From: Isoetes taiwanensis | Taxonomy: Eukaryota; Streptophyta; Lycopodiopsida; Isoetales; Isoetaceae | Length of the DNA: 64,000 nucleotides | Direction of reading: 5' to 3' | Assembly: GCA_021234155.1 (NCBI GenBank) | Contig: JAJEKV010000113.1 | Span: forward strand, 1,118,001 to 1,182,000 | In this document: piece by piece, positions 24,201-34,364 of the stretch | How the letters are laid out: every line of letters starts with the position of its first letter | How positions within the stretch are numbered: the first letter of the stretch is position 1 | The notes under the pieces: generated by a model | The model's database searches: none | The model's input: only the letters and a program-made list of their open reading frames with translations | What the model was told of the DNA's origin: nothing | Position numbers and translations under genes: made by a program

Positions 24201-25228
24201 AGTTGCCACCTAGGCTCAAACATGCCAAGGTGGGCTCAAACATGCCACCTAGGCTCCAACATGCCACCTAGGCTCCAACATGCCAAGGTGGCTCAAACAT
24301 GCCACGTGGACTCCATAATGCCACGTGGGCTCCAACATGCCAAGGTGGCTCAAACATGCCACCTAGGCTCCAACATGCCACCTAGGCTCCAACATGCCAA
24401 GGTGGCTCAAACATGCCACCTAGGTGCCAAGGTGGCTCAAACATGCCACGTGGGTTCCAACATGCCACCTAGGCTCCCAACATGCCAAGGAGGCTCAATC
24501 CAACAAGCCAAGGTGGCTCAACCATACCACGTGGGCTCCAACGTGCCAAGGTGGCTCAAACATGCCACCTAGGCTCCAACATGCCAAGGTGGCTCAAACA
24601 TGCCACCTAGGCTCCAACATGCCAAGGTGGCTCAAACATGCCACCTAGGCTCCAACATGCCAAGGTGGCTCAAACATGCCACTTAGGCTCCAACATGCCA
24701 AAATGGCTCAACCATGCCACATGGGCTCCATACCAATTAGGCTCCAACATGCCACGTGGGCTCCAACACGCAACCTAGGCTAAAATATGCTAAGGTGACT
24801 CAAAGATGCCATGTGGGCTCCAACATGCCACCTAGGCTCAAACATGCCACTTAGGCTCCAACATGCCAAGATGGCTCAACCATGCCACATGGGCTCCAAC
24901 ATGTCAATTAGGCTCCAACATGCCATGTGGGCTCCAACACGCTACCTAGGCTAAAATATGCTAAGGTGACTCAAACATGCCATGTGGGCTCCAACATGCC
25001 ACCTAGGTTCAAACATGCCAAGGTGGCTCAAACATGCCACGAGGGCTCCAACATGCCAAAGTGGCTCAAACATGCTGTCTAGGCTCCACATGCCACCTAG
25101 GCTCAAACATGCCAAGGTGGCTCAAACATGCCATGTCAGTTCCAACATGCCACCTAGGCTCCAACATGCCAAGGTGGCTCAGGCATGCCACCTAGGCACC
25201 AATATGCCACCTAGGCCAGTTGGGCACT
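21300..25228 (+). repeat. 19-bp minisatellite array, block 1
   Basis: Roughly 200 units (length divided by 19). Each has a constant 15-mer, GGCTCMAACATGCCA, followed by a variable tetramer drawn from a small set: CCTA, AGGT, CGTG, TGTG, CGCG and rare others. Units after AGGT tend to read GGCTCA and units after CCTA or CGTG tend to read GGCTCC. Long reading frames through it arise because three units make 57 bp without stops. Superimposed is a higher-order duplication with a shift of about 1,520 bp. Confidence 0.95.
22340..24770 (+). repeat. Higher-order duplication within the minisatellite
   Basis: The diagnostic irregular word TCGTCGTGGCTCTAACATG occurs at 22,380 and 23,901, and AGGAGGCTCAATCCAACAAG at about 22,969 and 24,489. 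Both give an offset near 1,520. Flanking units correspond in order, so a block of about 80 units was duplicated as a whole. Confidence 0.8.
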
Positions 25229-25994
25229 CCAAGTGGTGACATGGCATGCCAAGTAAGCAAGGTCAAGTTTTGACTAGGCCAAAAATGAAAAGATGTCCAT
25301 CTTTGGTCTTTTCATTGGGTAGATGATGGTGACATGGATATGATGACTAGGACTTTATGCAAGAAATATGATAACCTTTGAAATTTTTGGTAGAGGAGTT
25401 TGGCAAGGGATAGAATAGAGGGATCTTGAAGAACTTAAAGTGCTGATACCCTTCCCCAAATCGAACCAAGCCAGGACTTTGCGCGGCTTCCTCACCAGAG
25501 GGAAGAGGCAGCCTTTCCTGTCATCGCTCCTCTGGGAGGGCAAATGCCAATGCCCCCCTCCCCCCGGGAGCTCAATTTTCCTATCCGACCGTTGAATCCG
25601 CCATTCAAGTAACCTGCTTCGAGTAGGCTCAAAAAAATCCAAGATCCGTCCGGGGGAACTTATCAAACCACGAAGCGTTCTGCGGGTTGACCGCGTAGAA
25701 AACCAAGTGTTTTGTCGTTCGAGCAGTACAAAGGCTTTGGAATGGAGATTCGACTTCGTCATGTCGTCCGGAATGGCGAAATTACCCCAGGGACCAAGTT
25801 ACATGGTCATTTTTGGCAACGAAAGAAACATGGACCCTCTACATAGCGGTATTCCGCAGCCACCTCCTCGGCCAATTGACTACGAACATGTTGGACATAT
25901 ACAACTTTGGCGCTTCTTGGAGAAGGGATGTTCTTCGCCTACCTAAACTTGGTCCCCGTGGTAATGTCCATGTTTTGAGTCCATTGGCGAGTCG
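25229..25994. other. GC-richer unique segment beside the array
   Basis: 25,229-25,350 is an inverted copy of about 28,395-28,535 (shared words include GACATGGCATGCCAAGT and GACTAGG). 25,399-25,500 is a direct copy of 28,279-28,365 (CTTCCCCAAATCGAACCA). No conserved protein domain was seen in 25,355-25,990. Confidence 0.5.
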
Positions 25995-27030
25995 GTTCCG
26001 CGCAAGCGGGAGAGTTGGCCGTCCGCGTGGCGGGGCCTTCGGAGAGGACCCGGGCTTAACCGGGGAAGGTTTTAAGGGTCCGTCTTCTAGCATCAACACC
26101 CTCCCTCTATGTGATGACATTGTGAAAGGTCCTCGTCCAATATGACTAGGCTAAGGCCTCTGAAATATAAACCCTGTGTGCTACTAAGTTATTGAACGGT
26201 TTACGTTATGGAGGTCGAGTTTTAGTCGGTTGCTCTTAGGACATGATCGAGAAGCTACAGTTGAAAACACGAAGCAATAGGAATTGACATAGTGGGTTTT
26301 GGATTTATCCTCCTCCCAGTGTAGCAATTAGAAGTCAAGAGCGCCTTTTGCAGTAGCAAAATTGTTTGGGATCATTCAGGATGTCCAATAGATCCAAACT
26401 CGGTTATTTCAGCTGCCATGGCTCCGCATACATATTTAGAAAATGTACATCTAGCTATCCAAGAAAATGACCACGTTTTGGCCTCCGAAATGTAAACCCT
26501 ACAATAACCTAGCAACACACACGGTTTACGTTTCGGAGGCCAAAACACGGTCGTTTTCTTAGATAACTAGGTGCACCTATTCTAAACATGCATACAGAGC
26601 CATGGCAACTGAAATAATAGAGTTTGGATCTATTGGCCATCCCGAATAATCCCAAACAATGTTGCTACTGCAAAAGGCGCTCTTGACTTCTAATTGCTAC
26701 ACTGGGAGGAGGATAAATCCAAAACTCATTCCGTCAATTCCTATTGCTTCGTGTTTTCAAATGCAGCATCTCGACCATTTCCTAAGTGCAACCGACTAAA
26801 ACTCGACCTCCATAACGTAAACCCTTCAATAACCTAGCAACACACAGGGTTTATATTTCAGAGGCCATATCCTAGTCATATTCGACCAGGATCTTGCACA
26901 ATGTCATCACGTACAGGGAGCGTGTTGACACCAGAAGACGGACCCTTAAAACCTTCCGGAAGTAGTTCGCCCTAAAGGTTCTTTCGCGAAGGCCCCTGGC
27001 CACGGACAGGCAACTCTCCCACTCCGGAAC
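25995..27030. repeat. 1-kb palindrome (fold-back structure)
   Basis: The left arm (about 25,995-26,499) and right arm (about 26,523-27,030) are reverse complements with moderate divergence, separated by about 23 bp. Three related hairpin units sit at 26,156-26,213, 26,480-26,541 and 26,807-26,865, each GGCCTC...AAACC opposite GGTTT...GAGG. Possible nature: fold-back transposon or an inverted duplication. No transposase is encoded. A transcript could form a long double-stranded RNA. Confidence 0.8.
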
Positions 27031-27039
27031 TGTGAATTG

Positions 27040-28285
27040 ACTCTCATGCCACCTACGCTCAAACATGCCACCAAGGTGGCTCCAACATGCCACCTAGACT
27101 CAAACACGCTGAGGTGTCTCAAACATGCCACATGGGCTCCAACATGCCACCTAGGCCCCAACATGCCAAGGTGGCTCAAACATGCCAACTAGGCTACAAC
27201 ATGCCAAGGTGGCTCCAACATGCCACGGTGGCTCAGACATGCCAAGGTGGCTCAAACATACCACCTAGGCTCAAACATGCCACCCAGGCTCAAACATGCC
27301 ACCCAGGCTCAAACATGCGATGCGGGCTCCAACATGCCAAGGTGGCCAAACATGCCAAGTTGGCTCAAACATGCCATGTGGGCTCCAACATGCCACCTAG
27401 GCTCCAACATGCCAAGGTGGCTCAAGCATGCCACCTAGGCTCAAACATGCCAAGGTGGCTCAAACATGTCGAGGTGGCTCAAACATGCCACGTGGGCTCC
27501 AACACGCCACCTAGGCTCCAACATGCCAAGGTGGCTCAAACATGCCACGTGGGCTCGTAACACGCCACCTAGGCTCCAACATGCCAAGGTGGCTCAAACA
27601 TGCCACTCGGCTCAAACATGCCAAGGTGGCTCAAACATGCCACTAGGCACAAACGTGCCACCTAGGCTCAAACATGCCACGCGGCTCTAACATGCCACCT
27701 AGGTTCCAACATGCCAAGGTGGCTCAAGCATGCCAAGTTGGCGCGAACATGCCATGTGGGCTCCAACATGCCACCTAGGCTCCAACATGCCAAGGTGGCT
27801 CAGGCATGCCAAGGTGGCTCAAACATGCCACCTAGGCTCCAACATGCCAAAGTGGCTCAAACATGCCAAGGTGGCTCAATCATGCCATGTGGTGGGCTCC
27901 ATCATGCCACCTAGGCTCCAACATGCCAAGGTGGCTCAAACATGCCACGTGGACTCCAATATGCCACTTGGGCTCCAACATGCCAAGGTGGCTCAAACTT
28001 GCCACCTAGGCTCAAACATGCCAATATGGCTCAAACATGCCACGCGGTGTCCAACATGCCACCTAGGCTCCAACATGCCAAGGTGGTTCAAACATGCCAA
28101 GGTGGCTCAATCATGCCACGTGGGCTCCAATATGCTCCAATATGCCACCTTGGCTCCAACATGCCACGGTGGCTCAGGCATGCCAAGGTGGCTCAAACAT
28201 GCCACCTAGGCTCCAACGTGCCAAGATGGCTCAAACATGCCACGTGGACTTCAATATGCCACGTGGGCTCCAACATGCCAAGGGA
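27040..28285 (+). repeat. 19-bp minisatellite array, block 2
   Basis: The same GGCTCMAACATGCCA unit and the same tetramer set as block 1, about 65 units, with additional variants such as CCCA. It begins directly after the right arm of the palindrome and ends at GGGATAGAATAAATGG, a word also found after the first array at about 25,401. Confidence 0.93.
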
Positions 28286-29612
28286 TAGAATAAATGGATC
28301 TTGCGCTGACACCCTTCCCCAAATCGAACCAGGCCAGGACTTTGTGCGGCTTCCTCACGAGAGGGGAGCGGCCCGACCCTAGGAGACAAACCTCAGAAAT
28401 CCTAGTCATCATGTCCAAATCACCAATATCTAGCCATATCATCAACATCACCCCAAGAAAAATCAAAGGTGTACATCTTTTCATTATTGACCTAGTCAAA
28501 ACGTGAATTTGCTCACTTGGCATGCCATGTCACAAATTGGAGGGCCACATCATCTTTTCCATGATGTTTGTTGGTGCCACATAATGGTAACTACAGTAGC
28601 TAGCTTTTCCTAGGTGCCTACTATAGATGCCTACTATTAGGCACCCAATAGATGTTAACTGGGTGCCTATAGTAGCTAGCGTAAATGTATAGGTATGATT
28701 TGATATCATGTATAATACATGAAGAAAATTTGACACACAATTATTGGCTAGATAATTGATGCACTAGCAATCAAGTACTTAGCTCACTTAATTTTTAAAT
28801 GCAACTTTCTTCAAGGTTATGACCTTCAATATATCAAACCACAATAATTACTTTCAATGGTTTACAATGATCCACTATTCATTTGGGATTGACCCAAAAT
28901 TAATAATGGCTGATCAGATCTTCTAGCACCTAGCATGCAGATTAAATTCCCTTGTTAAATTTTGAAGCAACAATCTCGATCGGGTTTAATTCTATACTTT
29001 TGAAACTGTGTGGTTCTCATCTGCTTCAATTTGCTTACATATTTTTCGCCCTGCTGCCGAATACCATTGCGACCTATTTAAATTCGTGCATGGCATAATA
29101 TTATTTAGCCAACCTTCTACCTCTAATAGCAACATGCTTTTTTGATCATATTGAGCCTTTTGGCCTTTTAGGCCTTAAAGGTCAAAAGTCTAGATGTCAG
29201 TTCCACGAGTATGCCCACGGTGGATTTGATGTAGTCGTGCAGGACTGCCATGGGTATTCATACGTCAGGCATCAATTGTCTCATTTACCGGCCAGTACTT
29301 AGGTTGCAAATCTTCCTTTAAAAAACCCAACATATGTCCATCCTCCATAAAATTCGTTCAGACAACTTTCGAGAGGCCTTGTTGTAGCAAGTATTAAATG
29401 TGTAATCCTGCATTGTATACGCAGAACCTTCGGGTAATCTCGAGTGTAAGAATGCTCTCCTCCTTCCAATATGATTACATGTTACATATTTAATTCTGGG
29501 GAATAATTACATGATTACATGTTGCTTCTAAACTACACCCATTGTCAATATCTCCTGCCATTATTGCATTCCTTGTCAAAGACATCCTGAGCCTCTCTAA
29601 CAGAGTTACATT
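28286..29612. other. Array flank and non-coding stretch
   Basis: 28,286-28,370 repeats 25,405-25,500 directly, and 28,395-28,535 repeats 25,229-25,350 in inverted orientation. At 28,597-28,685 several GGTGCCTA and GCTAGC words occur in direct and inverted orientation. The remainder to 29,612 shows no gene. Confidence 0.5.
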
Positions 29613-29620
29613 TCACACAC
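29613..29620. repeat. hAT target-site duplication, left (TCACACAC)
   Basis: Identical to 35,845-35,852. It directly abuts the CAGGG terminus. Confidence 0.85.
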
Positions 29621-29646
29621 CAGGGATAGGTTCAATACGCTGTACG
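29621..29646 (+). repeat. hAT left terminal inverted repeat
   Basis: CAGGGATAGGTTCAATACG is mirrored by the reverse complement of 35,822-35,844, which reads CAGGGATAGGTTCTATACG. The first 13 bases are identical. Confidence 0.85.
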
Positions 29647-29724
29647 TTTTATATGGAATACGTATGAATTGTAGGCACAAATTTGCCGTATAAAACGCAA
29701 AAAATACGGCAAAAAACAATTCCG

Positions 29725-30000
29725 GCGTCGGAAGATTTTCGCGTACGCGAAAACAACTAAACCGCGTACGCAAAAATTTTTTCGCGTACGTGAAACCTTC
29801 AAAACCGCGTACGCGAAACCAAAATTTTTCACGCGACGCTTAAAAACAACGGCAGAGCCGCGTCGCGAACATTTTTTCACGCAGACGCTGGGTTTATTTG
29901 TTTTAAACGACCGGCGAAAAAATTGAACTTTCGCGTGCACGCCGAAAGGGTCTTTCGCGTACGCAATGTAGTTGTTTTCGCGTACGCGAAAATTTTCGAG
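29725..30000. promoter_or_regulatory. hAT left subterminal palindrome array
   Basis: At least six copies of GCGTACG within TTTCGCGTACGCGAAA-like palindromes. In hAT elements, repeated subterminal motifs are transposase-binding sites. Every motif is CpG-dense and so a likely methylation target. Confidence 0.65.
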
Positions 30001-30584
30001 CTGTTTTGCCCAATTTACTAAGCAAAAAAAATCTTTGCGCCACTGTTTGGCCTGTTTTGTGGCACTGTTAATAGTACATATAAGAAAAACGTGATTAGCC
30101 CTAGAATTCACCTCGAACGTTGACCGCCAGGTTGAGTCAAAATACTCCTTGGGAAACGGTTTGCCTTTGAGGTGTCGTTTTTCACGTGTCCGCGAGCGGC
30201 GTTGGATCTTTGGACGCGTGAGTTTACTCCGTCCCAGTGGTTTCCAGCCTTGGGTTTGCATCTGCTTCCATAGAATATCCTATAGGGTCCCGTCCAACCC
30301 CCCTTGATTCTCGCACGGAACGTCGACGTAACATATGCATTGTGAGCTTGCTCCTTTGCATATATATGTCTTCCTTTAGTTCGTGTAATCAAGGAGTCAG
30401 ATTAAGAGACATTGTCAGCTGGGTCCGAGCAATGGTGGCTATTGGTCATGCATCTACCTCTGGAGGTGCAGGCAGCGGTCATGCATCTAACTCTAGAGGT
30501 GCGAGGGGCTGCGTGTGTGCGGGTGGTAACCCGCGGGACCGCAACTCATGCACGTGGTGTGTGATCTTTGGAGTTGCTTGGTCG

Positions 30585-30860
30585 GGAAAAGAGGCCCAGA
30601 ATGGGAGTTTGTGAAAGAGTTTGGCGCCAAATGAGTGGGAATGTGTATTTTGTGGATACTCATCGGTAAATGGTTTACGCAACAAGAATTGAGCTCACAT
30701 CTTACGTGAACGAGATGTCGGTGTCGCAACTTGTATCGCATCATCGACTTTGAAAAAGGATGCCATCGAAAGATTGTCTCGACTGGATGGGATACGCAAA
30801 ACGAAGAATAATATGAGAAAAAGACGAAGTTACGAATACTCAAGAGCAGTGCAGGCAAGG
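30585..30860 (+). pseudogene. BED-type zinc finger remnant of the hAT transposase
   Basis: PEWEFVKEFGAK appears in one frame. After a one-base shift at GGCGCC comes NEWECVFCGYSS, with the finger cysteines at 30,642-30,644 and 30,651-30,653, then a stop where a basic residue is expected, followed by AHILRERDVGVATC. The spacing C-x2-C ... H ... C fits the DNA-binding BED finger that precedes DUF659 in plant hAT transposases. The frame then continues through the basic segment IERLSRLDG. A frameshift and a stop make it non-functional as read. Confidence 0.6.
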
Positions 30861-31052
30861 AGCAGACGAAGATAACTATACCACCCCCCCTGTTGGGACA
30901 GCATACCAATCAGAGGGTGGACTAGGGTCAATAGGTATAAGCACGGGAGAAGAAGAGAATGCTAGAGACAATTGAAATAGTGGAAAGACGCATCGAAGCA
31001 ACAGAGGGTTGATCATTGCTTAACATCGAGCAAGCAAGCGAAGAAGACGCAA

Positions 31053-32339
31053 TTGAAGGTTGTAGAGGCATTTTTATATGCTGGGTTGTCTCCACATATT
31101 TTGGAGCACAAAGCAATGAAAGAAGCCTTCCAGGAAGTTGCCAAAGCAGGACCGGCTTTTAGATTGCCGTCATACAAGCATGCCAACAATAAAATGGTTG
31201 ATGAAATACATGGAAAAATGGTTGAGAGGGTGGAGATGAAGTTGTGTCGTGTGACTGAAGCGCGGCCAGCTTCATTAGTGACTGATGGTTGGAGCAATGT
31301 AAACAAGGACCATCTTATAAATTTCATGATCGTGTATCCAGGGGGTGAAGTATTTTTGAAAACCGTAGAAACCAAAACTGACCAAGTGACCGGAGATTGG
31401 ATTTTTCAGAAAACAAAGGCCGTGATAGAGAGTTTTGGACCGAAGAGAATATTTCAAGTTGTAATGGATAACGCGTCTAATTGCAAGCTAGCGGGTGAAT
31501 TATTGGAGTCTGAATTTCCAGGGTTGCATGCTACTAGTTGCCAATGCCATTGCCTGAACCTATTGCTGAAGGACTGGTTCTCACAGCACACGTGGTTCAA
31601 AGATCACATTCAGAAAGCGCGTCGGCTTGTAAAATTCATCACAAAGAAGCCGGCAATTTATGCCATTTACAAGTCATTGCGTCAGAAGAACCTAGCACTC
31701 ATGAATCCTGGGCAAAGTCGGTTTGGTTCCAATTACATCTGTCTTGAAAGAGTGCTGAAGTGTCGTGATTGGATTATCTCAACCTTTAATCATACAGAGT
31801 TTTTTTATTGGGAAAGGAGGCAGAAAGGGAAAAATGCTGCCAAACACCGACAACAAGCTGCTGCCCTTCGAGAAATGCTTGGGCGGGAGACATTTTGGAA
31901 AGGTGTAAAAAATGTTGTGAGGTGCATGCAACCTGTTTGTCATGCCATCAAAACCCTTGATTCTTCGAAGGCAAGCACTGGAAAGGTCTGGAGGTGTTGG
32001 CACTCCATTCAATCCTTCCTAGAACGTGATGGCCCCAGTGCGCCATTTGACAATGCTAAGCGCGCAGCACTACTTAGAGACTTCAATGAACGATGGAAGA
32101 AGTCATACAATGATCTTCCCTCTGTGATGGTGCAATTCTCCCTCTTCGAAACTTCGTCCATCGCACGCAGCCTTCTTAACTCGGCCGTGCGAAACTCATT
32201 CTCTCTTGCATATGCCGCTGCTCTCTCCATCTGCCGAGCAGTTGACATTTCAAGCTCATTCTCCATGTCTTGCAAGAAAGGAGAGGGGGTCCTCAAATTC
32301 GTGGGTACCGACTCCGACGTACCCACATTCTGTGGATGA
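31053..32339 (+). CDS. hAT transposase (DUF659 part), 3'-truncated chimera
   Basis: The open frame extends upstream of 31,053 without a true ATG, so this is probably an internal exon. Residues match the DUF659 family of plant hAT transposases: SLVTDGWSNVN (first catalytic Asp region), VVMDNASNCKLAG (second Asp) and CHCLNLLLKD, then FNERWKKSYNDL. From about 32,112 the frame continues as the antisense of a minus-strand reading frame and no longer resembles a transposase. The conserved C-terminal third with the catalytic Glu and dimerisation motif is absent. It would act in the nucleus to excise and reinsert the element. Confidence 0.8.
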   Translation: MKVVEAFLYAGLSPHILEHKAMKEAFQEVAKAGPAFRLPSYKHANNKMVDEIHGKMVERVEMKLCRVTEARPASLVTDGWSNVNKDHLINFMIVYPGGEVFLKTVETKTDQVTGDWIFQKTKAVIESFGPKRIFQVVMDNASNCKLAGELLESEFPGLHATSCQCHCLNLLLKDWFSQHTWFKDHIQKARRLVKFITKKPAIYAIYKSLRQKNLALMNPGQSRFGSNYICLERVLKCRDWIISTFNHTEFFYWERRQKGKNAAKHRQQAAALREMLGRETFWKGVKNVVRCMQPVCHAIKTLDSSKASTGKVWRCWHSIQSFLERDGPSAPFDNAKRAALLRDFNERWKKSYNDLPSVMVQFSLFETSSIARSLLNSAVRNSFSLAYAAALSICRAVDISSSFSMSCKKGEGVLKFVGTDSDVPTFCG

Positions 32340-32365
32340 GATTCTTCGTCTCCTTCACGAGACAT
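32115..32365 (-). CDS. Unrecognised helical reading frame, probably captured exon
   Basis: Begins with ATG at 32,365 (MSREGDEESHPQN). It is followed by a charged, helix-prone stretch (LQDMENELEMSTARQMERAA, EFRTAELRRLRAMDE) that looks more protein-like than the opposite strand. From 32,115 downward the frame runs antisense through the transposase, so the original gene is cut at the junction. It lies downstream of the kinase on the same strand, and could be a separate small gene or a remnant of the same captured locus. No family recognised. Confidence 0.45.
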
Positions 32366-32633
32366 AATTATAGTGCTAACTTGGATAGATGCGTTGATTG
32401 ACTTGTGACGGTGTGCTTTGACTTCTTGTCTTTATAATTTTCGTTAGCTGCAACATATACAAAAAACACACAATAAATAACACAAAAAACACGCAAAAAA
32501 TAGGAACTAAGCTATACACACAAACAATAATTTCTCAAATAGCATCAAACGCTCGTTTAATCAATTTATTTGGAATATTATATAGTACAAGAATGTTTGA
32601 ATGTGAAATTATGCTCGTGTGTGAATATGCACG

Positions 32634-33923
32634 CTAAGCGTGACTAGGACCAGCTTGGTCTACTGCGTCGTTGCCACCCTGGCCAAGTTGAAGAATCCAA
32701 TCTGATTCCAACTGTGGCCTCGCGCACGGCATTGGAGAGCAATGAAAACTGCTCCGCATAGTGTCAAGTAGCTGGGCCATATTAAATATTCGTGTTTTGT
32801 CTCTCATTGGCGACTCAACGCAATGTTTCAAGTAGTCGCACATTCTCCGATGCTTGCCTTGCTGCTCCAAGCTTCCTATTGACTCCAGGTAGGAGTGCTT
32901 ACTAGCAAAATCAGCCAAGTAGTAGACAATGTAGGCTGCCCCGTGCAAATCAAAGTCAATCCTTGCAGGCATTGTCTTCGAGCCACTACCAAAAAAAAGA
33001 TCATCGTGCATATATGGATGTCTGGCCCTTTCCATCTCAATTCTTTTCTTACCCTCGCCATCCAAACCCTTGTAATGCCATCGTTTTACCTCCACTGTCT
33101 CCCCGATCAACCTAGATTCACCCCAATCACAAATGCCAATGTATACAGCCTGAGGATTAGTACATCCCTTCTCCTTTCCATAATCAAAATGGAGCAATAT
33201 ATTGCCCGGATGCAAGTCCATATGCAAATATCTTTCTTGATGGAGTTTTCGTAGCCCGCTGCAAAATGACATTGCCAAGTCCCCAACCCTAGAGGCAACA
33301 AACAATTCTTTCTTTTTGCGCTCCTCAAGCAACCTCAAGTCCGTCTCAACTCTGGGGATAGCTCCTAACTTCTTGAATGCAAGCTCTGCAAAAGCATTGC
33401 TTCCATGACTTGTAAAGAAGGTTGCCAACGAACCTCCATTCCAAAAAGGGAAAATTAACCCTTGTCTTTCTAGGCCGGTTGTGCTACCAATGCACCGTAT
33501 TATACACCCGTGCCTAACTTGCATTCCAGACTCCCTCATGTTCTTCAACATAGCTTGCACTAACTTATTGGGATCTGTACTTGGGTGAAAATTATCATGT
33601 TGGAGTTTTACACAATAAGGTTCATCCTTAATAAAACTAGACCCTAAAATATTGCACTTATACACGACGCCATATGAACCAGAACCAATTCGTTGTCTGT
33701 TTATTATCTGTGATGAATCTACTTTGGCAAACCAAGTTGTCTTGGCATCTGCTCTTCTACGAGCTTCCCACTCCCTATCTGTCTCACCAGGACGTTTGGC
33801 TTTTATGGTTTGCGCCAACACTTTCTTAACAAGATGAGGGGGTTGATGGGCTTCTTTCTTTAATTTTCTGTTGGTCCACAACACATTCCATGTGCTGGCT
33901 TTTTCTTTTAGCTCTACCCTCAA
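32634..33923 (-). CDS. Protein kinase inside the hAT element
   Basis: About 430 uninterrupted codons, ending QAGPSHA. Kinase landmarks in order (numbered from codon 1 at 33,923): glycine loop RIGSGSYGVVYK at 79-89, ATP-anchoring Lys 106 (YCVKLQ), catalytic loop HMDLHPGNIL at 234-243 with Asp 236 and Asn 241, metal-binding DWG at 266-268 in place of DFG, and DFDLHGAAY at 323-331 in the subdomain IX position. All key residues are present, so phosphotransferase activity is plausible. DLH instead of DLK, and DWG, are unusual. Codon 1 is not ATG and the frame is open upstream, so an upstream exon or frame join is expected. Substrate unknown. Confidence 0.8.
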   Translation of the reverse strand: MRVELKEKASTWNVLWTNRKLKKEAHQPPHLVKKVLAQTIKAKRPGETDREWEARRRADAKTTWFAKVDSSQIINRQRIGSGSYGVVYKCNILGSSFIKDEPYCVKLQHDNFHPSTDPNKLVQAMLKNMRESGMQVRHGCIIRCIGSTTGLERQGLIFPFWNGGSLATFFTSHGSNAFAELAFKKLGAIPRVETDLRLLEERKKKELFVASRVGDLAMSFCSGLRKLHQERYLHMDLHPGNILLHFDYGKEKGCTNPQAVYIGICDWGESRLIGETVEVKRWHYKGLDGEGKKRIEMERARHPYMHDDLFFGSGSKTMPARIDFDLHGAAYIVYYLADFASKHSYLESIGSLEQQGKHRRMCDYLKHCVESPMRDKTRIFNMAQLLDTMRSSFHCSPMPCARPQLESDWILQLGQGGNDAVDQAGPSHA

Positions 33924-34364
33924 GCGAGGACTACTAAATTTGAAACTTCTGTGATCATATTCCTGGTAGTGCGGCTAATATTACCCACTATCCATGTATA
34001 CCTCTCTTGCTCACACTTTTCGGGCTCTAGATCCATCATTCGAAGTTTAAAAGCCCCCTCGGCATCTTTTACCAAGTCTGCATGGTAGTCTAGCCATCCT
34101 TCCTCACTGTTGGTAATCAATTCCAAATCGAAATGAAGCATTGCACGTACCGATTACACAACCAGTTCATAAATTCTGGTCTCAAAGTAGACCATGCTTG
34201 TTGTGGTCTACTTCTTTTCTACACGGCAATGGTGCGTAAGATGATTTCGGGTTGCAACTCAGAGCCTCCGTTTGGGACGCCAATGCCTCTCTTGGTTGCG
34301 ACTCTATTTGAGACGTTAATAATGCCACATTTGGTTTGGGGTTAACCTCGCTCTCTTTTTTCAA
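33924..34364 (-). CDS. Possible N-terminal part of the kinase gene
   Basis: A frame from ATG 34,141 reads MLHFDLELITNSEEGWLDYH and continues through EPEKCEQERYTWIVGNI. It overlaps the beginning of the kinase frame in a different phase, so a frameshift or an unrecognised intron would be needed to join them. A further open stretch at 34,182-34,364 is less convincing. Acidic and Trp-rich composition looks protein-like. No family recognised. Confidence 0.4.

Noticed and set aside
21231-25239. Long reading frames (up to about 200 codons) on both strands of the minisatellite
   Set aside because: They result from a 19-bp unit without stops (three units give a 19-residue period). The same peptide appears in all frames, and there is no start or codon signature.
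25355-26145. Frames in the GC-richer segment beside the array
   Set aside because: Both strands are open by base composition, and no conserved domain or splice structure was found.
21300-28285. CRISPR-like array of short repeats
   Set aside because: Units are contiguous, without unique spacers, in a plant nuclear context, and no cas genes are present.
31275-32012. Minus-strand frames opposite the hAT transposase
   Set aside because: Shadows of the transposase frame; only the part above 32,115 on the minus strand has independent protein-like character.
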